Shown here one piece after another: positions 51,388 to 59,896 of a stretch of 64,000 nt of DNA; the first letter of the stretch is position 1; each line of letters starts with the position of its first letter. The translations under genes and the position numbers were made by a program. The stretch lies in NCBI GenBank assembly GCA_963833885.1, contig CAWHZU010000008.1:114537-178536 (forward strand). The letters are read 5' to 3'. The notes beneath the pieces were generated by a model. It worked only from the letters and a program-made list of their open reading frames with translations, made no database searches and was not told the DNA's origin. Source of the stretch: JASHPR01 sp963833885 (GTDB taxonomy: Bacteria > Actinomycetota > Actinomycetes > Streptosporangiales > Streptosporangiaceae).

Positions 51388-52305
51388 TCACAGCCCGAGC
51401 AGCGCGACGGCGTTGTCGTGGCAGACCGCGCGCAGCCAGGGCTCGCCGAGGTCGAGCCGGTCCAGGGCCTGCAGCTGGTGCACGTACGAGTACGGGATGT
51501 TCGGGAAGTCGGTGCCCAGCAGGATCCGGCCGCCCGCGTCCGCCAGCCGCGGCCGGAGCCCGACCGGGAACGGAGCTATACGTTCCAGGAAGTCGGTAAA
51601 GGCCATCGTGGTATCCAGGTAAACCCCCGCGTATTGCTCGGTGAGGCCGAGGAAATCTCCGTACTCGGGCGCGCCGAGGTGGGCGATGATCGCGATCAGC
51701 CGCGGGTGGCGGGCGAGCACCTCCGACATGGGGCCCGGGCCGGTGAACCGCCCCGGCATCGGGCCGGAACCGCAGTGCACCACGACCGGCACCCGGGCCT
51801 CGGCCAGCAGGCCCCAGACCGGGCCGAGCAGCTCGTCACGCGGGTCATACGCGCCGACCTGCAGATGCGCCTTGAACAGCCGCGCGCCCGCGGTGATCGC
51901 CTCGGCCACGTAGGCGTCGGCGCCGGGCTCGGGGTAGAAGGTGGCGCTGTGCAGCGCGTCCGGGGTCCGGGCCGCGAACTCGGTCTCCCAGCCGTTCAGC
52001 CAGGCCGCCATCCCGGGCTTGTGCGGGTACGCCAGCGCGCTGAACCGGCGCACCCCGAATGCCCGCAGCAGCGCGACCCGCTCCTCCTCCGGCTGCCGGT
52101 ACACGATCGGCCACGGATGATCGCTGTGCGCGCTGCCCTGGTCGAAGTAAGCCCAGACCTTCGCCAGCACGTTGGCCGGCATGAAGTGCGTGTGGATATC
52201 GATCAGCCCAGGCAGCCCAAGCTTCTTCCAGAACGCGACGACAGCCGCTGACTCGCGCTCCGTCGCGGACTGCGGCGCCGCACTGCCCGAGTTCTGGCCG
52301 CTCAC
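51388..52305 (-). CDS. amidohydrolase family protein (TIM-barrel, ACMSD type)
   Basis: 305 aa from the GTG at 52305. The metal-binding start LIDIHTHFMP near residue 35, VPVVVHCGSGP near 172, IIAHLG near 207 and LLGTDFP near 265 give the Hx H, H, H and D ligands of the amidohydrolase 2 group (decarboxylases such as ACMSD, and related hydrolases). Its substrate is not evident. The stop is directly before the LigD-like gene, so the two may share a transcript although their functions appear unrelated. Confidence 0.87.
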   Translation of the reverse strand: MSGQNSGSAAPQSATERESAAVVAFWKKLGLPGLIDIHTHFMPANVLAKVWAYFDQGSAHSDHPWPIVYRQPEEERVALLRAFGVRRFSALAYPHKPGMAAWLNGWETEFAARTPDALHSATFYPEPGADAYVAEAITAGARLFKAHLQVGAYDPRDELLGPVWGLLAEARVPVVVHCGSGPMPGRFTGPGPMSEVLARHPRLIAIIAHLGAPEYGDFLGLTEQYAGVYLDTTMAFTDFLERIAPFPVGLRPRLADAGGRILLGTDFPNIPYSYVHQLQALDRLDLGEPWLRAVCHDNAVALLGL

Positions 52306-52338
52306 CCATTCAGTCTGCCAGCATCGATGACGAGGCTG

Positions 52339-52707
52339 TCAGCTCACCAGGGCTTCGAAGAGGTGCTCGAGCTCGGCGGCCGGGTCCGCGGTGAGCCCGC
52401 TGTGCACCGGGCCGGGCTGGACCATGGTGCTCCTGGTCGCCGTCAGCCAGCGGAACCGGGCACCCGGTGAGTCGCCGGGGGCGGCGCGCCGGCATTCGGT
52501 GGCCAGGGCGCTCAGGGCGGCGGTCACGGCGGCCAGGTCAACCGCCGGGTCCAGCGCCCGCAGGCGGGTCTCGTCCAGGAGGATCCGGCAGTCCAAGTAT
52601 TTGTGACGCTGCGAGTAGAGGATGACTCCGGCGTTCATGGCCTCACCGCGCTCGACCCTGGGCACCACCCGGATCAGCGCGTACTCGAACGGCTCGAGGC
52701 CCGTCAC
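52339..52707 (-). CDS. DUF3037 family protein
   Basis: 122 aa. The pattern FEYALIRVVPRVERGEAMNAGVILYSQRHKYLDCRI, then LRALDP and RFRWLTATRSTMVQPGPVHSG is that of DUF3037, a small protein commonly encoded next to HipA-like kinases. The GTG at 52707 overlaps the stop of the HipA-like gene (GTGA), so it is co-translated with it. Function unknown; it may modulate the kinase or its substrate. Confidence 0.85.
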   Translation of the reverse strand: MTGLEPFEYALIRVVPRVERGEAMNAGVILYSQRHKYLDCRILLDETRLRALDPAVDLAAVTAALSALATECRRAAPGDSPGARFRWLTATRSTMVQPGPVHSGLTADPAAELEHLFEALVS

Positions 52708-53420
52708 TGGATCACCTCCAGCACCCGTGCCGAGCGTTCCATCAGGTGCGACACGTAGGCCTCTGGCCGGCCATCGCCGAACCAGTCCGGCGGTACCAGG
52801 CCGACGACGTCTTCCAGCAGCGCCTCGGTGATCTGCGGAGCCAGTACCTCTTGCGCGGCCGCCACCCTGGTCGCGGCCGACCGCAGCACGTGATCACGGG
52901 CGTCGAAGGGCGCCATCACGCGGGCGGTGGGCCAGTTGTGGTGGAAGTAGAGCGCCGCGCCGTGATCGATGAGCCAGACATCCCGGTGCCAGATCAGCAG
53001 GTTCGGATTCCGCCAGGTGCGGTCGACGTTCTGGATCAGCGCGTCGAACCACAGCACCTGGCTGGCGAAGTCGGGTTCCACGTCCCAGCCAGCGGGGTCG
53101 AAGCCGACCGATCCCGGCAGGAAGTCCAGCCCGAGGTTCATCCCGCTGCTGGCCCTCAGCAGATCCTGGATCTCCGGATCGGGCTCGCTGCTGGCGATGC
53201 GCGGATCCAGGTCGCCCAGCACGATATCCGGAGTACGCAGGCCGAGCCGGCGCCCGAGTTCGCCGCCAATGATCTCCGCGACCAGTGCCTTCGGTCCCTG
53301 GCCTGCGCCGCGGAATTTCATCACGTAGGTCCCGAGGTTGTCGGCCTCGATGAGCGCCGGCAGCGATCCCCCCTCACGCAGCGGGGTCACGTAGCGGATG
53401 ACGCTCACCTTTTCCAGCAC
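52704..53420 (-). CDS. HipA-like kinase
   Basis: 238 aa from GTG 53420. It begins VSVIRYVTPLREGGSLPALIEADNLGTYVMKFRGAGQGPKALVAEIIGGELGRRLGL, a P-loop-less HipA-type fold with an ATP-binding Lys, then LWFDALIQNVDRTWRNPNLLIWHRDVWLIDHGAALYFHHNW. The NVDRTWRNPN and LIDHG segments correspond to the catalytic Asp-Asn and metal Asp of HipA kinases. It is half the size of E. coli HipA (about 440 aa). HipA inactivates a tRNA synthetase by phosphorylation; here the partner is DUF3037 rather than HipB, so a classical toxin role is uncertain. Confidence 0.8.
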   Translation of the reverse strand: MLEKVSVIRYVTPLREGGSLPALIEADNLGTYVMKFRGAGQGPKALVAEIIGGELGRRLGLRTPDIVLGDLDPRIASSEPDPEIQDLLRASSGMNLGLDFLPGSVGFDPAGWDVEPDFASQVLWFDALIQNVDRTWRNPNLLIWHRDVWLIDHGAALYFHHNWPTARVMAPFDARDHVLRSAATRVAAAQEVLAPQITEALLEDVVGLVPPDWFGDGRPEAYVSHLMERSARVLEVIQ

Positions 53421-53509
53421 GCCGGTCAGGTTATCGGCCGCCCTGCGGCCGACGGGGGATCCAGCGCAGGACGGCGGCGGCTGGCCACCGGGACGCGCCT
53501 GCGGCGGGC

Positions 53510-53986
53510 TCAGCCGCGCCGGCCCGGCGAAGGCAGCAGGTAGAGGTTGGCCGCGTAGCAGAGCAGTCCGACGCCGGCCGTGACCGACATCGCCATGGAC
53601 TCCGCGGCCTGGCCACTGCTAGTGAAGCTGCTCCCGGCCATCGACGCGACGGCCAGCGCGATCAGGCCGGCCGCCGAGACGACGATGACGCTCGGACGGC
53701 GGGCGATGACGGACAGCACCAGCACCGCGAGCGCGCTCAGCCCGAGCAGCAGGCCGATCACCGCGTGAGCGCTGAGGATCACCGGCCCGTTGGAAATCGC
53801 GCTGCCCACGCTGTGGCCGTGGTCGACCGCGGGAACGGTGATGTACAGGTTGACGTACATCCCGATCCCGTACTCCGCCAGCAGCAGCACGAAGACCACA
53901 AGGCTGGCGCGCCGCACCCGGGCCAGGCTGGCCGGCACCGGCGCGCTCATGCTCACGGCCCGGCCGGAGCGTGCGTCCAGGCTCAT
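53510..53986 (-). CDS. four-span membrane protein, unknown function
   Basis: 158 aa from ATG 53986, overlapping the stop of the methyltransferase gene (ATGA). Four hydrophobic segments: about residues 27-48 (ASLVVFVLLLAEYGIGMYVNLYI), 70-90 (VILSAHAVIGLLLGLSALAVLVLSV), 96-115 and 130-150. The segment AVDHGHSVGSAISNGPVILSAHAVIG resembles small actinobacterial membrane proteins near ICMT-type genes. I do not recognise a named family. Confidence 0.6.
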   Translation of the reverse strand: MSLDARSGRAVSMSAPVPASLARVRRASLVVFVLLLAEYGIGMYVNLYITVPAVDHGHSVGSAISNGPVILSAHAVIGLLLGLSALAVLVLSVIARRPSVIVVSAAGLIALAVASMAGSSFTSSGQAAESMAMSVTAGVGLLCYAANLYLLPSPGRRG

Positions 53987-54486
53987 CGGCCCGCCTCCCC
54001 GGTCAGCTGCGGCCGGCGCGGAATCCAGCGCGGGACCGCCCGCCGGTAATCCAGGTAGCTGCCGTCGAAGCGGCGGCGCAAGGCGCGTTCCTCGTACCCG
54101 GTCACGAACAGGTGGCAGCAGACCGCCATCGCGGCCGCATACGCGAGCAGCCACGGGGACGCGAACAGCCACGCCTCCCCCAGCACGACCAGCAGCGCGC
54201 CGATGTAGATCGGGTTGCGCACCCAGCGGTAGGGGCCGGTCGCCACCACTCGCTGCGGCGCGTCCCACGGGCCGGGCGTGCCCTGCCCCACGGCCGCGAA
54301 GTTCCAGACGCACCACCCGTACAGCGCCGCCCCGGCCGCGATCACCACCGCCGCCGACCAGGTAGCTGGCGTGACCGTGCCACCGTGGTCCGTGACGATC
54401 CGCCACGGCGCCCAGACGCCGCCCAGTCCCGGCACCACGATCGTGAACACGACGTTGCGGACGATCAGGCTCAGCGTGCGGGCCAT
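53983..54486 (-). CDS. isoprenylcysteine carboxyl methyltransferase family protein
   Basis: 167 aa with four or five membrane spans. The end region GPYRWVRNPIYIGALLVVLGEAWLF, then EERALRRRFDGSYLDYRRAVPRWIPR is the family pattern (SAM and lipid-substrate site). Family members methylate isoprenylated cysteine or, in bacteria, phospholipids and small molecules. GGAGATGAGCG precedes the ATG at 54486. It forms a two-gene operon with the four-span protein. Confidence 0.85.
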   Translation of the reverse strand: MARTLSLIVRNVVFTIVVPGLGGVWAPWRIVTDHGGTVTPATWSAAVVIAAGAALYGWCVWNFAAVGQGTPGPWDAPQRVVATGPYRWVRNPIYIGALLVVLGEAWLFASPWLLAYAAAMAVCCHLFVTGYEERALRRRFDGSYLDYRRAVPRWIPRRPQLTGEAGR

Positions 54487-54641
54487 CGTCGCTCATCTCC
54501 TTCCACTTCGTTGCTCCGTTCCTAAGACCCCCGGCGCCGCGAAAACGTGACAGCCCGCCCGCGAAATTCGCGCCACAAGACACCCCTCCCCCGCGAGGCC
54601 CACCCACGTCCCCGGCGAAGCCCACCCCCTCCGCAACGAAT

Positions 54642-54655
54642 TGAAACGTGTTCTA
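54642..54655. promoter_or_regulatory. KstR-type operator (T-nn-AAC-nn-GTT-nn-A)
   Basis: TGAAACGTGTTCTA fits the KstR consensus TNNAACNNGTTNNA exactly, and the half AACGTGTTCTA is very close to the best mycobacterial sites. It lies 43 bp before the ATG of an IpdF-like SDR, where a repressor would be effective. Confidence 0.65.
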
Positions 54656-54698
54656 GTTTTCCGTAGGCTTACGCCACCCGACAGGCAGGGACGGACCC

Positions 54699-55493
54699 AT
54701 GATCTTGGATCGCTTCCGCGTGACCGGTCGCGCGGCGGTGGTGACCGGCGCCGGCCGGGGCATCGGCGCGGCCACCGCGATAGCGCTGGCTCAGGCCGGC
54801 GCCGACGTGCTGATCTCCGCGCGCACCGAGGACCAGCTGGCCAAGGTGGCGCGAGAGATCGAGGCCGCCGGGCGGCGGGCCGTCGTCGTCCCCGCCGACC
54901 TGAGTGACCTCGACGCCGCCGCCGGCCTGGCCGACGCGGCGGTTGACGCGTTCGGGCGGCTGGACATCGTGGTCAACAACGTGGGCGGGGCGATGCCGCG
55001 GCCGTTCCTGGCGACCAAGGCGCGGCACCTGTCCAGAGCGTTCGCGTTCAACGTGGAGACAGCGCACGCCCTGACCGAGGCGGCCGTCCCGCATCTGCTC
55101 GCCTCCCCCGACCGGGCCGGCGCGGTGGTCAACATCTCGTCGGTGATCGGGCGGGTCTCGGGTCGCGGCTACCTTGCGTACGGCACCGCCAAGGCCGCCT
55201 TGGCGCAGTACACCCGGCTCGCCGCGGCCGACCTGGCACCCAGGATCCGGGTCAACGCGATCGCGGTCGGGTCGGTCGCCACCTCCGCGCTCGACATCGT
55301 GCTCACCAACGACGAGCTGCGCACCCAGATGGAGCGGTCGACCACACTCGGCCGGATCGGCGACCCGGAGGACATCGCCGCCGCCGTGCTGTTCCTGGTC
55401 TCATCCGCCGGGAGCTACATCACCGGAAAGATCATCGAGGTCGACGGCGGCCTGGACCGCCCGAACCTCGACCTCGGCATCCCCGACCTGTGA
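54699..55493 (+). CDS. SDR family oxidoreductase, IpdF-like (steroid C/D-ring catabolism)
   Basis: 264 aa. Standard SDR features: TGAGRGIGAATAIALA, NNVGG (in place of NNAG), NISSVIGR, catalytic YGTAK near residue 162. The C-terminal end DGGLDRPNLDLGIPDL and the start DRFRVTGRAAVVTG resemble mycobacterial Rv3559c/IpdF, a reductase in cholesterol C/D-ring breakdown. A KstR-type box lies before the gene. In mycobacteria ipdF belongs to the KstR2 rather than KstR regulon, so either the regulator or the assignment differs here. No other steroid genes are in this window. ATG start at 54699. Confidence 0.78.
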   Translation: MILDRFRVTGRAAVVTGAGRGIGAATAIALAQAGADVLISARTEDQLAKVAREIEAAGRRAVVVPADLSDLDAAAGLADAAVDAFGRLDIVVNNVGGAMPRPFLATKARHLSRAFAFNVETAHALTEAAVPHLLASPDRAGAVVNISSVIGRVSGRGYLAYGTAKAALAQYTRLAAADLAPRIRVNAIAVGSVATSALDIVLTNDELRTQMERSTTLGRIGDPEDIAAAVLFLVSSAGSYITGKIIEVDGGLDRPNLDLGIPDL

Positions 55494-55626
55494 CCAGCCC
55501 GCGACCGTAACGTTCCGGCCACTGCGCCTGATGGTAAGTCGCGCCCAAGATTTTTAATCCGTTCTGGCGGCTCGGGCGTCTTCATATCAGGTGATGGGCG
55601 ATGGAGCCCGCTAAGGGGGTCAACTG

Positions 55627-56070
55627 ATGAAACTTACCCGTGCGCGTGCCCTGGTGGGGGCGGGGCTGATCGCGGCTGCAGGGGCTGCGAGCGCGATCGT
55701 GGTCACGGCCGTCCCGGCGGCCGCCGCGTCCAGCCCGGTGGTGCTCGTCAACTGCGCCGGCCACGGCAAGGTCCGCCCGGCCGTCTATGACATCGGCTGC
55801 ATGCCGTCGAGCGAGTACGTGTCCGGGCTGAAGTGGACGAGCTGGCGCTCGGTGGCGTTCGGCAGCGGCACCCTCAAGGTCAACAACTGCACGCCGACCT
55901 GCGCGGGGGGCAAGTACATCAGCTATCCAATCCTCACCGTGCTGTGGCGCGCGGAGGCGTGGCCGAAGCACTCGGGCGGCCGCTACTTCACGAGACTGAC
56001 CTGGATCTTCAGCGGCAAGCGCCCCGCGCATGCCCGGGTGAGCCAGACGTTCAAGCTGCCGGCCACCTAG
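55627..56070 (+). CDS. small secreted protein, unknown function
   Basis: 147 aa. Residues 1-34 form a Sec signal (RARALVGAGLIAAAGAASAIVVTAVPAAAAS). The mature part has four Cys, VNCAGHGKVRPAVYDIGCMPS and NNCTPTCAGGKYISYPILTVLW, consistent with two disulfides outside the cell, and ends TWIFSGKRPAHARVSQTFKLP. GGGGGTC precedes the ATG. Many actinomycetes encode such proteins, with no known role. It is convergent with the response regulator gene, 9 bp apart. Confidence 0.8.
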   Translation: MKLTRARALVGAGLIAAAGAASAIVVTAVPAAAASSPVVLVNCAGHGKVRPAVYDIGCMPSSEYVSGLKWTSWRSVAFGSGTLKVNNCTPTCAGGKYISYPILTVLWRAEAWPKHSGGRYFTRLTWIFSGKRPAHARVSQTFKLPAT

Positions 56071-56078
56071 CCGGGCCC

Positions 56079-56723
56079 TCAGCTACCCAGGTAGCGCAGC
56101 ACCGCGAGGACGCGGCGGTTGTCCGCCTCGGACGGCGGCAGGCCCAGCTTGCCGAAGATGCTGGCCACGTGCTTCTCGACCACTCCGGCCGAGACCACGA
56201 GGGCCGCGGCGATCCCGGCGTTGGACCTGCCCTCGGCCATCAGCGACAGCACGTCGCGTTCCCGCGGGGTCAGCGTGGCCACCCCGCGGGCGTGCCGGGT
56301 GACGCGGACGAGCTGGCTGACCACCTCGGGGTCGAGCGCGGTGCCGCCCGCGGCCACCCGGGCCAGCGCGTCGGCGAACTCGGCCACGTCGGCGACCCGG
56401 TCCTTGAGCAGGTAACCGACTCCCGCCGCGTTGCCCTCGAGGAGCCGCGCCGCGTAACGGGTCTCGACGTACTGCGACAGCACGAGCACGCCGGTTCCCG
56501 GATGCTCGCGGCGCAGTTCGATGGCGGCGCGCAGCCCCTCGTCGGTGTGCGTGGGCGGCATCCGGATGTCCGCCACCGCGACGTCGGGGTCGTGTTCGGC
56601 CACGGCCTCGAGCAGCGCGTCGGCGTCACCGACGGCTGCGACCACCTCGTGGCCGCGGTCGGTGATCAGCCGGGCGAGGCCCTCCCGGAACAGGGCAGCA
56701 TCCTCGGCGATCACCACGCGCAT
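56079..56723 (-). CDS. response regulator, NarL/LuxR type
   Basis: 214 aa from the ATG at 56723 with GGAGG 6 bp upstream. The receiver domain has the acidic pair in AEDAALFREGLA, phospho-acceptor Asp near residue 52 (VADIRMPP) and VLSQYVE with LLKDRV. The LuxR HTH is LTPRERDVLSLMAEGRSNAGIAAALVVSAGVVEKHVASIFGKLGL. It is encoded directly after the matching histidine kinase (44 bp) and most likely activates the ABC genes of the operon. Confidence 0.92.
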   Translation of the reverse strand: MRVVIAEDAALFREGLARLITDRGHEVVAAVGDADALLEAVAEHDPDVAVADIRMPPTHTDEGLRAAIELRREHPGTGVLVLSQYVETRYAARLLEGNAAGVGYLLKDRVADVAEFADALARVAAGGTALDPEVVSQLVRVTRHARGVATLTPRERDVLSLMAEGRSNAGIAAALVVSAGVVEKHVASIFGKLGLPPSEADNRRVLAVLRYLGS

Positions 56724-56767
56724 CGGCCGACCTCCACCACGTCCACCTTCGGATCCTGTCATGGGGC

Positions 56768-58177
56768 TCAGGCGTGCATGGGTAGCGTTACGGTGGCCTG
56801 CGTCGGGCCGCCCGCCGGGCTCACGACGCGCACCTCGCCGTCGACGGTGCGCACGCGCTGAGCCAGGCCGGCCAGGCCGGTGCCGAGCGCCTGGTTCGCG
56901 CCGCCCACGCCGTCGTCGGTCACCCGCAGCACGAGCGCCTCGCCGTGTTCGGCGAGCTCGACGCGGATCTTGTTCGCGCCGCTGTGCTTGACGGCGTTGG
57001 CCAGCAGCTCGGCGGCGCAGAAGTACGCGATGGTCTCGATGGCCGGGGCCGGCCGCTGCGGTGTGTCTGCCGTAAGCTCGACCGGGATCACGCTGGTGGC
57101 GGCCAGGGTGGCCAGCGCGTCGGGCAGGCCGTTGTCCAGCGCGGGCGGGTGGATGCCCCTGGCCAGGTTGCGCAGGTCGGCCAGCGCGTCCTTGGCTCCC
57201 TGGTGAGCCGCGTCGACAAGATCGCGTAGCTCGGGATCGGCGTCGGGCTTGAACCTTTCCCTGGCCATACCGAGGTTCATGGCCAGCGTTGCCAGCCGGA
57301 TCTGGGCCCCGTCGTGCAGGTCGCGTTCGACCCGGCGCAGCTGTGCGGCCGAGTCTTCCACTGCTAGCGCCCTGGTCTGCTCCAGGTCCGCGACCCGCTG
57401 CGCGAGCCGGCCCGGGCCCAGCATCCCGCGCATCAGCCAGCAGTCAGCCGCCGCCGCTCCCCGCGCGACCCACGGCGCGGCGAGCAGCATCGCCGCGCCC
57501 GCGGCGAACGCGGCGAAGGTTCCGCCGATCGCACGGATGTCGAACGTGCCCAGCGCCGTGTACACGGGAACGGGCTGCAGCACCGTGCCGGGTGGGTGAT
57601 TGCGGAACAGCGGCCACCAGAACGGGTAGCTCAGATCGGTGAGCCCGAGGGCGGCGAGCGCGACCGCGTAGATCTCGGCCGCCGTGACCGGGAGCTTGAC
57701 CAGGGCATATGCCGCGGCCCGCCAGCCGGGCCCGTCGCGGAGCATCGCCGCCGGACGGCCGAAGACGCCGTGGCCCCGGCGCCGCGGCGGCGGTCCGGTG
57801 ATGCGCCGGCCGAGCAGCCCGGTGGCCAGGTCGCGGTGGACCGTCCCAAGGCCGCGGCCGGCCCAGGGGATCACGATCCCCAGAATGAGCAGAAGGGCGA
57901 GCAGGCTGCCGATCGCCAGCCAGCCCTTGGCGGCGGGTGACGTGCCGCCCTTCGACAGCAGCTGGAGCACGACCCCCTCGATCGACAGGGCGGCCGGAAT
58001 GACAAGCAGGGCAAGCCCCAGAGGCGCCTCGATGAGGCAGAACAGCAGCTCGCGCCTTGCCCGGGCGGTGAATGGCCCCCGGGCAATGGCCGCGAGCAGC
58101 GTCGCCAGCGGGCCGCCCGGCTGGCGGCCGGGCGGCCCGCCGGCGGCGTCCGGGTTCATCGGGCCGATGGCGCCCAT
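56768..58177 (-). CDS. sensor histidine kinase, HisKA_3 (DesK) type
   Basis: 469 aa from ATG 58177. Four or more membrane spans with a sensor domain occupy the N-terminal half; the dimerisation helix has RRVERDLHDGAQIRLATLAMN with the phospho-His near residue 300, then a HATPase domain with the N-box ELLANAVKHSG, and VTDDGVGG and GTGLAGLAQRV. It pairs with the response regulator downstream. Together with the following ABC exporter it resembles stress or peptide-sensing systems of actinomycetes; the signal is not evident. Confidence 0.9.
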   Translation of the reverse strand: MGAIGPMNPDAAGGPPGRQPGGPLATLLAAIARGPFTARARRELLFCLIEAPLGLALLVIPAALSIEGVVLQLLSKGGTSPAAKGWLAIGSLLALLLILGIVIPWAGRGLGTVHRDLATGLLGRRITGPPPRRRGHGVFGRPAAMLRDGPGWRAAAYALVKLPVTAAEIYAVALAALGLTDLSYPFWWPLFRNHPPGTVLQPVPVYTALGTFDIRAIGGTFAAFAAGAAMLLAAPWVARGAAAADCWLMRGMLGPGRLAQRVADLEQTRALAVEDSAAQLRRVERDLHDGAQIRLATLAMNLGMARERFKPDADPELRDLVDAAHQGAKDALADLRNLARGIHPPALDNGLPDALATLAATSVIPVELTADTPQRPAPAIETIAYFCAAELLANAVKHSGANKIRVELAEHGEALVLRVTDDGVGGANQALGTGLAGLAQRVRTVDGEVRVVSPAGGPTQATVTLPMHA

Positions 58178-58193
58178 GGGCTCATTGTGCCGT

Positions 58194-58991
58194 TCAGGCG
58201 TCACGGCGGGCGAACAGCCAGCCGCCGGCGGCGAGGGCGACGGCCGCGTACAGGGCGAGAACGCCGAGGCCCGCCCACGCCGACAGGAAGGGCGTGCAGT
58301 CCGCGGCACCCGACCGGCACCCCGCCGACTGCGTGGTGGTCAGCGAGTTCCCGACGATGATGATCGGGAGGTACACACCCACCTGGTGGACCAGATTGCC
58401 GATGAAGGTCGGGAGCACGAACAGGCAGCCGACGTAGACGGCGATGGTGGCCGCGGAGTGCCGGATGATCGCGCCCAGCCCCAGCCCGATCAGCCCGAGC
58501 AGGCAGTAGCCCGCCCCGCCAAAGACCACGGCGCGAAGCACGCCCGGCTGGCTCAGCGCCGGCGCCGAGATGCCGTGGCGCAGGGCTGCGCCGCCCGCGA
58601 AGAAGGCGATGAACGACGCCGCCTCCCCGAACGCCAGCGCCACGGCTCCGAACACCGCCGCCTTGGCTGCCAGCAGCAGCGGCCGCCGAGGAGCAGCCGC
58701 CAGCGTGGACCTGATCATCCCGGACGAGTACTCGCTGGTCATCAGCAGCGCTCCGAGGACCCCGCTCAGCAGCAGGGCGGGGATGAGCCCGGCCAGCGCG
58801 TTGTTCGTCAGGTCCTCGGTGCCGCTCCTGGTGTTCAGGCCCACGGCGACGCCGATGGCGACCGCGCCGGCGGCGCTGGCCGCCAGCGTCCACCAGGTTG
58901 AGCGCAATGTGCGCAACTTTATGAACTCCATGTGCGCAAGGTGCCCGAACCGGTAGTGCCCGGCCGGCCTGCGTGCGGCGAGCGCGGTCAT
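58194..58991 (-). CDS. ABC-2 type transporter permease
   Basis: 265 aa, six spans. It begins with EFIKLRTLRSTWWTLAASAAG, has MTSEYSSGMIRSTLAAAPRRPLLLAAKAAV near residue 90, and ends with a hydrophobic stretch followed by FARRDA. This is the usual ABC-2 permease of actinobacterial exporters. It overlaps the ATPase gene by ATGA and precedes the sensor kinase by 16 bp, so the operon order is ATPase, permease, kinase, regulator. Confidence 0.9.
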   Translation of the reverse strand: MTALAARRPAGHYRFGHLAHMEFIKLRTLRSTWWTLAASAAGAVAIGVAVGLNTRSGTEDLTNNALAGLIPALLLSGVLGALLMTSEYSSGMIRSTLAAAPRRPLLLAAKAAVFGAVALAFGEAASFIAFFAGGAALRHGISAPALSQPGVLRAVVFGGAGYCLLGLIGLGLGAIIRHSAATIAVYVGCLFVLPTFIGNLVHQVGVYLPIIIVGNSLTTTQSAGCRSGAADCTPFLSAWAGLGVLALYAAVALAAGGWLFARRDA

Positions 58992-59773
58992 CGTGAGCCG
59001 TCCTTTCCTGTTGTCGCAGGCGGCCAGGCCGCCATCTCTCGGCCGGCGGGCGCTACCCCAGCCGCCCGGTATTCGGTGCTCGTCTCGGTCATCGCCAGGA
59101 ACGCGGCCTCGAGCGACGGCGCACCCGCGGACATCTCAACCACCGAGGTGTCGGCGAGCAGCCGTCCCTGGCCGATGACGATGAGGCGCTCGGCCATCAG
59201 CGCCATCTCGCTGATCAGGTGGCTGGAGACGAACACCACCCGGCCCTGGGCCGCGAGGGACGTCAGCAGGTCGCGGATCCAGTGGATCCCGGCCGGGTCG
59301 AGGCCGTTGACCGGCTCGTCGAGCAGCAGCACCCGCGGGTCGCCCAGCAGCGCCGCGGCGATGCCGAGCCGCTGCGCCATGCCCAGCGAGAACTTGCCGG
59401 CCCGCTTGCCGGCGGCGCTGGTCAGGCCGACGAGGTCAAGCACCTCGTCAACGCGGCGCGGCGGAATGGCGTTGCTGGCCGCCAGCGCGGCCAGGTGGCC
59501 GCGGGCGCTGCGGCCGGGGTGGAACGCCCGGGCTTCCAGCAGCGTGCCGACCTCGCGCAGCGGCCAGCGCAGGTCGCGGAAGCGCTGGCCGTCGATGCGA
59601 ACCCGTCCCGCGTCCGGGCTGTCCAGGCCGAGAATCAGCCGCATCGTGGTGGACTTGCCCGACCCGTTGGCGCCGAGGAAACCGGTCACCGTGCCGGGCT
59701 TGAGGTCGAAGCTGAGCGCGTCGACCGCGAGGGTGGAGCCGTACCGCTTGGTCAGCTCCCGAACCTCGATCAT
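58988..59773 (-). CDS. ABC transporter ATP-binding protein
   Basis: 261 aa. Walker A GANGSGKST, the signature-like FSLGMAQRLGIAAALL and Walker B VLLLDEPVNGLD are intact, with the H-loop VSSHL. The ATPase drives the adjacent ABC-2 permease in export, likely of an antibiotic, peptide or lipid. It is the first gene of the operon and has its start at 59773, with a hairpin terminator of the next gene upstream. Confidence 0.92.
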   Translation of the reverse strand: MIEVRELTKRYGSTLAVDALSFDLKPGTVTGFLGANGSGKSTTMRLILGLDSPDAGRVRIDGQRFRDLRWPLREVGTLLEARAFHPGRSARGHLAALAASNAIPPRRVDEVLDLVGLTSAAGKRAGKFSLGMAQRLGIAAALLGDPRVLLLDEPVNGLDPAGIHWIRDLLTSLAAQGRVVFVSSHLISEMALMAERLIVIGQGRLLADTSVVEMSAGAPSLEAAFLAMTETSTEYRAAGVAPAGREMAAWPPATTGKDGSR

Positions 59774-59871
59774 GTGACCTCCTTCAGAGCTGGCACGCTG
59801 AGGCGTGCCGTCTAGAGATCACGCTAGGAACGGAGCGAGCCGGGCGTAACGCGGCTACTGCCCGTCTTCAC

Positions 59872-59889
59872 CTGGGGGATTTCCCCCAG
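59872..59889 (-). terminator. hairpin terminator of the TrmO gene
   Basis: CTGGGGGA, TT and TCCCCCAG form a perfect 8-bp stem with a 2-nt loop, 8 bp after the TrmO gene stop on the minus strand and upstream of the ABC operon promoter. Confidence 0.65.
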
Positions 59890-59896
59890 CCGCCGC

